NCBI GenBank assembly: GCA_013335535.1
Contig: JAAXVL010000014.1
Location: forward strand, 17,844 to 81,843
Origin: Azonexaceae bacterium
GTDB taxonomy: Bacteria; Pseudomonadota; Gammaproteobacteria; Burkholderiales; Rhodocyclaceae
Direction: 5' to 3'
Length of the DNA: 64,000 nucleotides
Shown: piece after piece, positions 53,796-61,862 of the stretch
How positions within the stretch are numbered: the first letter of the stretch is position 1
How the letters are laid out: every line of letters starts with the position of its first letter
Position numbers and translations under genes: made by a program
Notes under the pieces: generated by a model
Told to the model about the DNA's origin: nothing
Seen by the model: the letters and a program-made list of their open reading frames with translations, nothing else
Databases searched by the model: none

Positions 53796-54307
53796 AGGCC
53801 ATGAGCCAACTGACTGAACTGCACGTCGATATCGACGCCAGGGTAGCGAGCATCCGGGAAAGCAAGGCCGACTGGCTGTGCGGCAAGGGTTGCGATAGCT
53901 GCTGCAAGCGGCTGGCCGAGGTGCCCCAACTGACCTCCGTCGAATGGGATTTGCTGCGCGAAGGCCTGTCCGGGCTGGCGCCGGACCACCTGCAGGCCAT
54001 CAGCCGCGAGATCGCCGCCGTAACCAGCTCAACGGCCCGCCCTGTCATCTGCCCGCTGCTCGACCGTGCTACCGGTGCCTGCCCGGTCTATCGGCACCGC
54101 CCGGTGGCCTGCCGCACCTACGGTTTTTACATGCAACGCGACCTCGGGCTGTTCTGCCGCGACATCGAAAAACAAGTGGCCGATGGCGCCCTGTCCGACG
54201 TCGTCTGGGGCAACCACGATGCCATCGACCGCCGGCTGGCCGGCTTGGGCGAAAGCCGTCCGCTGACAGCGTGGTTTGCAGGCTGGATGCACGACCGCCA
54301 GCCCTAG
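53792..54307 (+). CDS. YkgJ-family (CxxCxxCC) cysteine cluster protein
   Basis: A 171-residue protein with the CxxxCxxCC cluster (CGKGCDSCC, near residue 30) and downstream Cys residues in CPLLDRATGACPVYRHRPVACRTYG, the pattern of the YkgJ/UPF0153 group, which binds zinc or iron. ATG 53792 overlaps the lipoprotein stop; ATG 53801 is an alternative. Function unknown. Confidence 0.88.
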   Translation: MKAMSQLTELHVDIDARVASIRESKADWLCGKGCDSCCKRLAEVPQLTSVEWDLLREGLSGLAPDHLQAISREIAAVTSSTARPVICPLLDRATGACPVYRHRPVACRTYGFYMQRDLGLFCRDIEKQVADGALSDVVWGNHDAIDRRLAGLGESRPLTAWFAGWMHDRQP

Positions 54308-54326
54308 GCGCAACCAGGCAGTCTGC

Positions 54327-55856
54327 CTACAGCGCCTCGATCCCGGCCCGGATTTCATCCGCCTTGCCCTGTGCAGCGGTCAGGGCTTCCGGGCTCATCT
54401 TGGCGAGCTGGCGATAGACCATCCCCAGCCTCGGGTTGGCCGCCAGCCGTTCGCGGTTGCGGGCGAAAAAATCCCAGTACAGGGCATTGAACGGGCAGGC
54501 CCGCTCGCCAACGCGGGCCTTCTTGTCGTAATGGCAGCCCGTGCAGTAATCGCTCATGCGGTCGATGTAGGCGGCGCTCGACACGTAGGGCTTGGTCGCC
54601 AGCCTGCCGCCATCGGCAAACTGGCTCATGCCGACGGTGTTGGGCAGTTCGACCCATTCGAAGGCGTCGATATAAACGCCGAGATACCAGCCATGCACCG
54701 CCGCCGGATTGAGCCCGGCGAGCAGCGCGAAGTTGCCGATGACCATCAGGCGCTGGATATGGTGGGCATAGGCGTGTTCGAGCGACTGGCCGATGGCATG
54801 GGCCAGACAGCGCATTTTGGTTTCGCCGCTCCAGAACCATGAGGGCAGCGGCTGCTGGTGATCGAAGTAGTTCTGCGCCTCGTAGCCTGGCATGTTGGCC
54901 CAATACACGCCGCGCACGTATTCACGCCAGCCGAGAATCTGCCGGATGAAACCTTCCGCTGCGGCCAGCGGCACGAGGCCCGACTCATACGCTGCGGCCG
55001 CCCGGGCGACGACCTCGCGCGGATTGAGCATCTTGGTATTCAGGGCAAAGGAGAGCAGCGAATGGAAAAGCCGCCAGGCGCGATAAGTCAGCGCATCCTG
55101 AAAATTGCCGAAATGCGGCAGGGCCTCGTCAATGAAATCATCGAGTTGCTGCAAGGCCTCGGCCCGGTTCAGCGGCCAGCGAAAGCGCTGCGCGCTCGGC
55201 TCGCCAAAGCTGACCACACCGGCCTGCTGGATAGTCTGCCAAAGCGCCGAATGATCGTGCTCGCTGCGCCAATCGGCCGGCTCGCGCGGCAGGCCGGGCC
55301 ACGGCTTGCGATTGTCGTGATCGAAATTCCACTGGCCGCCCAGCGGCTTGCCAGGGCTGGCCATCAGCACACCGTGGCGAACCCGCATCTGGCGGTAGAA
55401 ATGTTCCATGAGCCATTGCTTGCGTTCGGCGAAAAGCTGCGCCGCCTCGTCGCGCCGGGTATGGAAATGCTCGCTATCGACCATCTGGCCGGGAATAGCG
55501 AGCTGGCTGACGTATTCGGCAAGCTGTCGATCGAGTCGCCATTCGTCGGGCGCCTGATACTCGAAGGTGCTTGCCGAATAGAGGACGATCAGCGCATCCA
55601 GGTTGGCTGGCAGCGATTGGCGATTAGCGGGGTCGTCAATCGCCAGGTAATGCACGCGATGGCCTGCCGCGCTGAGCTGCCGGGCGAAATCGCGCATGGC
55701 GGCGAAGATGGCGATGATCTTCTGGGCGTGGTGCAGCACGTAGTCAGTTTCCTGCCGCACCTCCATCAGCACGTAAACCACATTGTCATCGGGCAGCGAA
55801 AACCAGCTGTGTTCCGGATTGAGCTGGTCACCAAGGACGAGACGCAGCGTGGTCAT
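54327..55856 (-). CDS. Photolyase/cryptochrome-related FeS-BCP family protein
   Basis: A 509-residue protein of the deoxyribodipyrimidine photolyase-related group (PhrB/CryB-like). It has the N-terminal TLRLVLGDQLNPEHSW motif, a photolyase FAD-binding C-terminal region (SLLSFALNTKMLNPREV; FIRQILGWREYVRG; MPGYEAQNYFDHQQPLP; YVSSAAYIDRMSDYC) and the Cys set (MRCLAHAI, CTGCHYD, ACPFN) that ligates a 4Fe-4S cluster in this family. Known members repair (6-4) photoproducts or act as photoreceptors. ATG 55856 overlaps the DUF2256 stop, so the two genes are coupled. Confidence 0.93.
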   Translation of the reverse strand: MTTLRLVLGDQLNPEHSWFSLPDDNVVYVLMEVRQETDYVLHHAQKIIAIFAAMRDFARQLSAAGHRVHYLAIDDPANRQSLPANLDALIVLYSASTFEYQAPDEWRLDRQLAEYVSQLAIPGQMVDSEHFHTRRDEAAQLFAERKQWLMEHFYRQMRVRHGVLMASPGKPLGGQWNFDHDNRKPWPGLPREPADWRSEHDHSALWQTIQQAGVVSFGEPSAQRFRWPLNRAEALQQLDDFIDEALPHFGNFQDALTYRAWRLFHSLLSFALNTKMLNPREVVARAAAAYESGLVPLAAAEGFIRQILGWREYVRGVYWANMPGYEAQNYFDHQQPLPSWFWSGETKMRCLAHAIGQSLEHAYAHHIQRLMVIGNFALLAGLNPAAVHGWYLGVYIDAFEWVELPNTVGMSQFADGGRLATKPYVSSAAYIDRMSDYCTGCHYDKKARVGERACPFNALYWDFFARNRERLAANPRLGMVYRQLAKMSPEALTAAQGKADEIRAGIEAL

Positions 55857-56002
55857 GCTTTTGCCTGACGGTTTCGCCGGCAGCGCTCGGAGCAATATTT
55901 CACCTCGTCCCAGACCGCTGCCCATTTTCTGCGCCAAAGATACGGTCGACCACAGGCGAGGCAGACTTTGCCCGGCCGATCTGATTTTTTCGAGGTGCGC
56001 AT
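55853..56002 (-). CDS. DUF2256 small zinc-ribbon protein
   Basis: A 49-residue protein with CLACG near the start and CSERC at the end, around a conserved RPYLWRRKWAAVWDEVKY core. This matches DUF2256, a small family often beside photolyase-related genes. It was missed as a separate open frame because its frame continues upstream through other DNA; ATG 56002 is chosen from the family start. Overlaps the photolyase-related gene by 4 bp. Confidence 0.88.
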   Translation of the reverse strand: MRTSKKSDRPGKVCLACGRPYLWRRKWAAVWDEVKYCSERCRRNRQAKA

Positions 56003-56019
56003 TCGAAAAACCGCCTGAC

Positions 56020-56565
56020 TCACTTCGTATCGTTGCGCTTCTGCTCGACCCAGATCAGCTTGTCGGTCGCGAAACCAAGCGCCCTGGCCTGACCGACCAG
56101 TTGTTCGCGAACCTCGGGCGGCAGCACCTTGTCGCGGGCGAGAATCCACAAATAATCGCGGTCCGGCCCGGCCACCAGCGACCAACGATAGTTCTGCCGA
56201 TCGAGCGCTATCACGTGATAGCCGCCATAGAAAGGCCCGAAGAACGATACCTTCAACGAAGCCGTTCCGGGATCGCCGATGAACAGGGCGCGGCCGATGG
56301 CCTCCTTCCACGCCTGCTTCTGGGTGTCGTAACCCCGGTTGATGACCTTGACGCTGCCGTCGTCCTGCAACTGGTAGGTGGCATTGACGTCACTCATGCC
56401 GCGCTCGAAGGAATGGTCGAGCCGGGCAATTTCGTACCACTGCCCGAGGTAGCGGTTGAGATCGAATGAGGTGACCGGAGGTACGCCTTCGGGCGGGGCC
56501 GTCGAACAGGCGGCCAAGCTCAAGGCGAAAAACAGGGCGAGGATGGCAGAGCGAATGGGCGACAT
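56020..56565 (-). CDS. blc: Bacterial lipocalin (Blc-type lipoprotein)
   Basis: A 181-residue lipoprotein with lipobox SLAAC (Cys at residue 20) and lipocalin signatures NRYLGQWYEIARLDHSFERG near 37, and YRWSLVAGPDRDYLWILAR near 125. Blc proteins bind lysophospholipids or fatty acids at the outer membrane and often respond to stress. First gene of a minus-strand unit with DUF2256 and the photolyase-related gene. Confidence 0.94.
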   Translation of the reverse strand: MSPIRSAILALFFALSLAACSTAPPEGVPPVTSFDLNRYLGQWYEIARLDHSFERGMSDVNATYQLQDDGSVKVINRGYDTQKQAWKEAIGRALFIGDPGTASLKVSFFGPFYGGYHVIALDRQNYRWSLVAGPDRDYLWILARDKVLPPEVREQLVGQARALGFATDKLIWVEQKRNDTK

Positions 56566-56618
56566 GAGCAGGCTTTCGGCAAATATTTCAGAAAAAGTCA
56601 GAACGGCACAAAATTAAC

Positions 56619-56633
56619 TTTGTCCTAGACAAA
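56619..56633. promoter_or_regulatory. Palindrome TTTGTC-CTA-GACAAA in divergent region
   Basis: Perfect 6-bp arms around CTA, between the divergent lipocalin and SDR genes. Position and form suggest a shared operator; a MerR/LitR-type light regulator is one guess, but no such gene is in the window. Confidence 0.5.
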
Positions 56634-56647
56634 TAGTCATCACGATC

Positions 56648-56669
56648 GCAATAATAAGGCAATTATTGC
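56648..56669. promoter_or_regulatory. Second inverted repeat in the lipocalin-SDR gap
   Basis: Arms GCAATAAT (56648-56655) and ATTATTGC (56662-56669) are perfect inverted repeats separated by 6 bp. May be part of the promoter or operator for the SDR gene. Confidence 0.45.
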
Positions 56670-56725
56670 TTTCGATAGCCAATCATTATTTTTCGTTCAG
56701 GACGAAACAACCCCCAGGAGCCCAG

Positions 56726-57466
56726 ATGAACAAAATTGCACTGGTCACCGGCGCCGCCGGTGGTGTCGGGCGCGCAGTGGTAGCCCGACTCGCCGCCCAG
56801 GGTTGGCAACTGATTGTCACCAGCCGCCAGGCTGAACACCTGACGACAGCCTGTGGCGACCTGCACCTGCAAGTGGCGGCCGATTGCTCGACAGTAGCCG
56901 GCGCCCGGCACATTCTGCAGGCTGCCAAAGACCACCAGATGCTGCCGACCGCGCTGGCCCATTGTGTCGGCAATATCCGCCTCGGTGCCATGCATCGCAT
57001 GAGCGAGGCGGATTTCAACGATTGCCTGAGCGCCAATCTGATCAGTGCCTTCCATACCCTGTCGGCTTTCATTGGCGCCCTGCGCGAGGCGCGCAGTCCC
57101 GGTGTAGCCGTACTGGTTTCATCCGCTGCTGCACGCATCGGCACGCCCAACCACGAAGCCGTCGCCGCTGCCAAGGCCGGGCTGGAAGGTTTGGTCCGTG
57201 GCGCCGCCGCAAGCTATGCCGCCAACGGTATCCGCATCAACGCCGTGGCCCCGGGCATCATGGATACGCCTGCCTCGGCCAGCATCATCGCCAACCCGGC
57301 AGCGCGCGAGGGCGCGGCCCGGCAATACCCGCTGCCTGGCATCGGCTCGCCGGACGAACTGGCCGAGTTGATGGTCTGGCTGCTTTCCGATTCGGCCGCC
57401 CGCGTCACCGGTCAGGTCTGGTCGCTCGATGGCGGATTTTCCAGCATCCGCCCCTTGGTCAAGTGA
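56726..57466 (+). CDS. Short-chain dehydrogenase/reductase-fold protein lacking catalytic Tyr
   Basis: A 246-residue Rossmann-fold SDR protein with TGAAGGVG (residues 8-15), NAG-equivalent CVGN near 80-83, SSAAA (132-136) and K150, plus GIRINAVAPGIMDT and TGQVWSLDGG. The position of the catalytic Tyr in the YxxxK motif is Val146 (the motif reads VAAAK), checked on the DNA, so a normal SDR redox reaction is doubtful. ATG 56726 follows CAGGAG. First gene of a plus-strand unit with DUF3429 and ABC1. Confidence 0.9.
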   Translation: MNKIALVTGAAGGVGRAVVARLAAQGWQLIVTSRQAEHLTTACGDLHLQVAADCSTVAGARHILQAAKDHQMLPTALAHCVGNIRLGAMHRMSEADFNDCLSANLISAFHTLSAFIGALREARSPGVAVLVSSAAARIGTPNHEAVAAAKAGLEGLVRGAAASYAANGIRINAVAPGIMDTPASASIIANPAAREGAARQYPLPGIGSPDELAELMVWLLSDSAARVTGQVWSLDGGFSSIRPLVK

Positions 57467-57471
57467 GGCTC

Positions 57472-57933
57472 ATGATGACTGACAAGAATTCGGTTGCTCT
57501 GCCCCGCACCGTCGCCTGGCTCGGCTACGGCGGCCTGATCCCCTTTCTGACCCTGATGCCGGCCAGCCTGCTCGACCACCACCACGGCGCGGTGTGGAGC
57601 GATGCCCTTTACGCCTACGGGGCCATCATTCTGAGTTTTATCGGCGCGCTGCATTGGGGGCTGGCGATGAGCCTGCCCGAACTGACCGAGCGCCAGCGTT
57701 CGGCATGGTTTGCCTGGAGCGTCGTGCCGGCACTGATCGCCTGGCCGGCCGTACTCTTCTCGCCGCCACTCGCCGCGCCGCTACTGGTTGTCGGCTTCAT
57801 CGCCCACTACCTGCAAGACCGGCGGCTGGCCCGCCAGGTGAGCCTGCCGGACTGGTATCTGCCACTCCGTCTTCGCCTGAGCTGCGTTGCCGTCGTCTGT
57901 CTGGTGGCGGGAATTTATGCAAATTGTGTTTAA
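57472..57933 (+). CDS. DUF3429 membrane protein
   Basis: A 153-residue protein with four hydrophobic segments and the DUF3429 pattern (LGYGGLIPFL; YGAIILSFIGALHWGLAM; HYLQDRRLARQVSLPDWYLPLRLRLS). Function unknown, often near photolyase-related or SDR genes. Starts 5 bp after the SDR stop. Confidence 0.88.
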   Translation: MMTDKNSVALPRTVAWLGYGGLIPFLTLMPASLLDHHHGAVWSDALYAYGAIILSFIGALHWGLAMSLPELTERQRSAWFAWSVVPALIAWPAVLFSPPLAAPLLVVGFIAHYLQDRRLARQVSLPDWYLPLRLRLSCVAVVCLVAGIYANCV

Positions 57934-57960
57934 CTGGGGAAAACAGCCGGAGGTCACGCC

Positions 57961-58320
57961 ATGAACCTGTTCAATCGTTTGCCCGGTTTCCCCCGCACGC
58001 CAGCCGGCAAGGAACGCGTCGTCCTCCGTCTGCTGCCCAGGACATTCCTGCTCGGCACGCTGCTGCTGGCCATCCCTTCTCTATTGGCCCGGCTGATCGC
58101 CAGCACGGAAGAGGCGCAGGGAATCATGACCACCGACATCTACGTCATCAGCCTGATCATCCTGCACTGGACGGTGGTACTCACTGTCGGCATTGCTGCC
58201 TTCATCGTCATGATGATGAAAGGCCCGGCCTATGTCGCCGATGCCTATCCGCTCGATGAAGCAGAAACGCTGGATGAAGCGCCAAAATGGAAACCAAACG
58301 GGAAACCGCATGGCCGATGA
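57961..58320 (+). CDS. Small membrane protein
   Basis: A 119-residue protein with two hydrophobic segments at about 30-45 and 60-90 (ISLIILHWTVVLTVGIAAFIVMM) and a hydrophilic C-terminal tail. Strong CCGGAGGT ribosome site. No family recognised. Overlaps the ABC1 gene by 11 bp, so part of the same operon. Confidence 0.8.
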   Translation: MNLFNRLPGFPRTPAGKERVVLRLLPRTFLLGTLLLAIPSLLARLIASTEEAQGIMTTDIYVISLIILHWTVVLTVGIAAFIVMMMKGPAYVADAYPLDEAETLDEAPKWKPNGKPHGR

Positions 58321-59662
58321 GCCGGTATCGAAGTCGTCGGCCGTTCCCCACGGCCGCTGGTCTCGCCTGGCCCGTCTGGGATCGCTGGCCGGCGGCGTGG
58401 CCGGCAACATGCTGGCTGAAGGTGCGCGGCAGTTTGCCCAAGGCAAGCGGCCGCAAATGCATCAACTGCTGCTGACACCGGCCAACGCCCGCCGGGTGGC
58501 CAATCAGCTGGCGCAACTGCGCGGTGCGGCGATGAAGGTCGGGCAGTTGCTGTCGATGGATGCCGGCGAACTGTTGCCGCCGGAATTGGCCGAAATCCTC
58601 TCCCGGCTGCGCGCCGACGCCATCCCGATGCCGATGAGCCAGGTCGTCAGCGCCCTCAACGCCAACTGGGGCGAAGGCTGGGATCGCCATTTCGAGCGCT
58701 TCTCGTTCACCCCGATGGCGGCGGCCTCGATCGGTCAGGTGCATTTTGGGCAGCGCAAGGACGGCAGAAAAGTCGCGGTCAAAATCCAGTACCCCGGCAT
58801 CCGCCGCAGCATCGACAGCGATGTCGACAACGTCGCCACCCTGCTCCGCATTTCCGGCCTGATGCCGAAGTCGCTGGACATCAAGCCGCTGCTCGACGAA
58901 GCGAAAAAGCAGTTGCACGATGAGGCTGACTACCGCCGCGAAGGCGCCTGCATGATGCAGTTTGGCAGCCTGCTGGCCGATGCCGACGAGTTCATGGTGC
59001 CGGAGATGCACGACGATCTGACGACGGAAAGCATCCTGGCCATGACCCGCCTCGACGGCGATGCGCTGGAGAGTTTGAGCCACCTGCCGCAGGTCGAACG
59101 CGACCGCATCGTCAGCCAGCTTTTCCGTCTGCTGTTTCGCGAAATCTTCGAATTCCGGCTGATCCAGACCGACCCGAATTTTGCCAATTATCGTTACGCC
59201 GCCGAATCGCAACAGCTCATCCTGCTTGATTTCGGCGCCACCCGCGCCTATCCGGTGGCGATGGTCGACAGCTATCGGCTATTGATGAGCAGCGCCATTC
59301 GCAACGACCGCCCGGGCATGAACGAGGCTGCCATGGCCATCGGCTATTTCCAGCAGGACATCAAGGAAAGCCAGCGCCAGGCTGTGCTCGACATTTTTGC
59401 GTTGGCGTGCGAACCGCTGGGCCACGCCGGTCCCTATGATTTCGGAACGTCCGATCTCGGCATCCGCATCCGCGATGCCGGCATGGTGCTCGGCATGGAT
59501 CGTGACTTCTGGCACACCCCACCGGCCGACGCGCTATTTCTGCATCGCAAGCTGGGTGGGCTGTATTTGCTGGCGGCGAAACTCCAGGCACACGTCGATG
59601 TGAATGCCATCGCCGCCCGTCTGCTCGGATGGAAAACGCCGGTCAGCGCCGCGCCAGACTGA
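58310..59662 (+). CDS. ABC1/UbiB-family atypical kinase
   Basis: A 450-residue protein of the ABC1 (AarF/UbiB) family. It has KVGQLLSMD (KxGQ motif, near 83), ASIGQVHFGQ and VAVKIQYPG (near 145-165), QTDPNFANYR and LLDFGATRAYP. No clear C-terminal membrane helices, unlike UbiB proper. Family members bind ATP and act in quinone synthesis or lipid homeostasis. ATG 58310 overlaps the preceding gene; its role in this set is unknown. Confidence 0.9.
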   Translation: MADEPVSKSSAVPHGRWSRLARLGSLAGGVAGNMLAEGARQFAQGKRPQMHQLLLTPANARRVANQLAQLRGAAMKVGQLLSMDAGELLPPELAEILSRLRADAIPMPMSQVVSALNANWGEGWDRHFERFSFTPMAAASIGQVHFGQRKDGRKVAVKIQYPGIRRSIDSDVDNVATLLRISGLMPKSLDIKPLLDEAKKQLHDEADYRREGACMMQFGSLLADADEFMVPEMHDDLTTESILAMTRLDGDALESLSHLPQVERDRIVSQLFRLLFREIFEFRLIQTDPNFANYRYAAESQQLILLDFGATRAYPVAMVDSYRLLMSSAIRNDRPGMNEAAMAIGYFQQDIKESQRQAVLDIFALACEPLGHAGPYDFGTSDLGIRIRDAGMVLGMDRDFWHTPPADALFLHRKLGGLYLLAAKLQAHVDVNAIAARLLGWKTPVSAAPD

Positions 59663-59665
59663 CTT

Positions 59666-59700
59666 CCACGGTGAACCGGAAAAAACGGCCAAAATTGAAA
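59666..59700 (-). repeat. Dispersed ~36-bp repeat, copy 12
   Basis: Consensus copy (CCACGGTGAACCGG ... GGCCAAAATTGAAA) between the convergent ABC1 and DbpA-type genes. Confidence 0.95.
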
Positions 59701-59727
59701 CCACGCCAATGACTGGCGTGATTTCAA
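59694..59727. terminator. Hairpin built on the end of repeat copy 12
   Basis: CACGCCA pairs with TGGCGTG around 5 bases, and the pairing extends outward with TTGAAA from the repeat and TTTCAA on the far side, one mismatch. Lies between convergent stops, likely a bidirectional terminator. Confidence 0.6.
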
Positions 59728-59733
59728 AACCGC

Positions 59734-61134
59734 TTAATTGGTCAGAATCCGCACCTTGACGGTTTTGCCCTTGACCTTGCCGGCTGACAGTTTGCGCACC
59801 GTTTCCTTGGCAACAGGACGCGCCACGGCGACGTAGGTGCTCTGATCAGTCACCGTGATCTTGCCGACCTGTTCGCGGGTCAGGCCAGCCTCGCCAGCCA
59901 GCGCGCCCATGACATCGCCGGGACGGATCTTGTCCTTGCGCCCGCCGAGCATGAGCAGCGTCGACATCGGCGGCACGAGCGGTGAATCGTCGGTGACTTC
60001 GACCGTTTTCAAGTCGAGCACGTCGAGCTTGCACTTCATCATCTCGGCGATGGTCGCCACCCGGCGACGGTCGCCGGAACTGCACAAACTCAACGCCCAG
60101 CCCTCCTCGTCGCCCCGGCCGGTACGGCCGATGCGGTGAATATGGATTTCCGGGTCAGGCGTCACATCGACGTTGATGACCGCTTCGAGCTGGTCGATAT
60201 CGAGGCCGCGCGCCGCCACATCAGTCGCCACAAGCACCGAGCAACTGCGATTGGCGAACTGGATCAACACCTGATCACGCTCGCGCTGTTCCAGATCGCC
60301 GTTCAGCGTCAGGGCATGAATGCCGGCGTGGCGCAGGACATTGACCAGATCGCGACACTGCTGCTTGGTGTTGCAGAAGGCCAGCGTGCTGACCGGGCGG
60401 TAATGCTTGAGCAAGCGCACGACCGCGTCGAGACGCTCCTCGTGTTTGACCTCATAGAAGCGCTGGCGAATCTTGGTTTCTTCGTGCTGCTCAAGAAGTT
60501 TGACCTCCTTGGGCTGACGCAAGAATTGCCTGGCCAGTTGGGCGATCCCGTCCGGATAGGTGGCCGAAAACAGCAGGGTCTGACGCTGTGCTGGGCAGCG
60601 CTTGGCGACGTAGGCGATGTCGTCATGGAAGCCCATGTCGAGCATGCGGTCGGCTTCGTCGAGGACCAGCGTGTTCAACTCGTCGAGCTTGAGATAGCCG
60701 CGCTCCATGTGATCCATGATGCGTCCCGGCGTGCCGACGACGATATGCACGCCGTTTTCCAGACTGTTCGCCTGATTGCGCAGCGTCGAGCCGCCAACCA
60801 GCGAAAGCACCTTGATGTTCTCTTCGAAGCGGGCCAGGCGACGGATTTCCTGCGTCACCTGATCGGCTAGTTCGCGCGTCGGGCAAAGCACCATGGCCTG
60901 CACGGCGAAACGGCTGGTGTTCAGGCGATTGAGCAGCGCGAGACCAAAAGCGGCGGTCTTGCCGCTACCCGTCTTGGCCTGGGCGATCAGGTCGTTGCCG
61001 GCCAGGGCCAGCGGCAGGCTGGCCGCCTGAATCGGCGTCATGCTCAGGTACTCAAGCTGCGCCAGATTGGCCAGCATGGCCGGCGACAAGGGCAGCGTGT
61101 CGAAAGCCTGGCTGGCCGCGGTAGTTTCGCTCAT
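59734..61134 (-). CDS. dbpA: DbpA-type DEAD-box RNA helicase
   Basis: A 466-residue helicase with all DEAD motifs: Q-motif, AKTGSGKT, PTRELA, GG, TPGR, DEAD, SAT, and HRIGRTGR. The C-terminal DbpA RNA-binding domain is present (KIRPGDVMGALAGEAGLTREQVGKITVTDQSTYVAV), which in E. coli binds hairpin 92 of 23S rRNA for large-subunit assembly. ATG 61134 is chosen from the family start; the open frame continues upstream over the next gene as a shadow. Confidence 0.95.
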   Translation of the reverse strand: MSETTAASQAFDTLPLSPAMLANLAQLEYLSMTPIQAASLPLALAGNDLIAQAKTGSGKTAAFGLALLNRLNTSRFAVQAMVLCPTRELADQVTQEIRRLARFEENIKVLSLVGGSTLRNQANSLENGVHIVVGTPGRIMDHMERGYLKLDELNTLVLDEADRMLDMGFHDDIAYVAKRCPAQRQTLLFSATYPDGIAQLARQFLRQPKEVKLLEQHEETKIRQRFYEVKHEERLDAVVRLLKHYRPVSTLAFCNTKQQCRDLVNVLRHAGIHALTLNGDLEQRERDQVLIQFANRSCSVLVATDVAARGLDIDQLEAVINVDVTPDPEIHIHRIGRTGRGDEEGWALSLCSSGDRRRVATIAEMMKCKLDVLDLKTVEVTDDSPLVPPMSTLLMLGGRKDKIRPGDVMGALAGEAGLTREQVGKITVTDQSTYVAVARPVAKETVRKLSAGKVKGKTVKVRILTN

Positions 61135-61141
61135 GCCCGGC

Positions 61142-61630
61142 TCAAACCCGGCGCTTGCGCGCCGGCATCGGCTTGCGCTGGCGTTGGCCCGGTTTGTGAA
61201 CTTCGGCTTCCGGCTTCGGTTTGGGCACCAGCAGGTTCTTGGCCGTCGTCTTTTCGGCCGCACGATACGCCTGAATGGCCGCCGTCACAGCGGCCGGATC
61301 GACCGTGATGCCGGCGTGCTCGCCCTTGATGTTGTAGGCCGAAAGCCGGTCCTTGATGGCAAACAGCAACTCCGGCGCCTCAGCCTTGCGCGGCAGGCCG
61401 GTCACGATAGCCTGCGCGGCTTCGGTCAGCACGAAGCCGTCGGCCTCGGTCTTGATCAGGCCAGACTTGCCCAGACGGTCAAAGGCCTCGACCAGCTTCG
61501 CTTCGTTGGGAATGTTTTTCTGCAGCAGATCGGCCGCCGACACGATTTCGACCAGCTCGGCCGGCCGCCGCTTCGAAGAAAGGGCCGTGGCAAGGATGAG
61601 AAGGGAGTCAACGTCGTGAACTGGGTGCAT
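61142..61630 (-). CDS. Hypothetical protein with basic tail upstream of dbpA
   Basis: A 162-residue protein. The first 85 residues are helical with a winged-helix-like pattern (LVEAFDRLGKSGLIKTEADGFVLTEAAQAIV), then a linker and a Lys/Arg/Pro tail ending KPMPARKRRV. It stops 8 bp before dbpA on the same strand, so the two are likely co-transcribed and it may bind RNA. No named family recognised. Confidence 0.75.
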   Translation of the reverse strand: MHPVHDVDSLLILATALSSKRRPAELVEIVSAADLLQKNIPNEAKLVEAFDRLGKSGLIKTEADGFVLTEAAQAIVTGLPRKAEAPELLFAIKDRLSAYNIKGEHAGITVDPAAVTAAIQAYRAAEKTTAKNLLVPKPKPEAEVHKPGQRQRKPMPARKRRV

Positions 61631-61741
61631 CGGAGTACCTATGAATAGCGGTGAAATGAGAAACGGCGGGGAATCAGCAGGTCAAAGGCTTAAAAACAGC
61701 CTGAAATCGGTTTCTCGCAAGGCCGCTAGTGTACCCGCTTT

Positions 61742-61783
61742 ACCGTGGCGTACGGCGCGAAACCCAATGCCCGACGCCACGGT
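61742..61783. repeat. 10-bp inverted repeat pairing a half repeat with copy 13
   Basis: ACCGTGGCGT (61742-61751) and ACGCCACGGT (61774-61783) are perfect inverted repeats; the second is the end of repeat copy 13, so two right ends face each other. Confidence 0.6.
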
Positions 61784-61812
61784 GAACCGGAAATTCATGC
61801 CAATTTCCACAT
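61777..61812 (-). repeat. Dispersed ~36-bp repeat, copy 13
   Basis: CCACGGTGAACCGGAAATT then a degenerate right end, downstream of htpG. Confidence 0.75.
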
Positions 61813-61813
61813 G

Positions 61814-61843
61814 CAAAAAAGCCGCCAGTCCGGCGGCTTTTTT
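61814..61843. terminator. Terminator downstream of htpG
   Basis: GCCGCC pairs with GGCGGC around AGTCC, flanked by AAAAAA and TTTTTT, so it can end transcription on both strands. It lies 20 bp after the htpG stop. Confidence 0.9.
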
Positions 61844-61862
61844 GCAATTTGGCTCGGCCTGC

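Noticed and set aside
106..61812. The dispersed repeat as a CRISPR array or IS end
   Set aside because: Copies are kilobases apart, in both orientations, with no regular spacers, no cas genes and no transposase between them.
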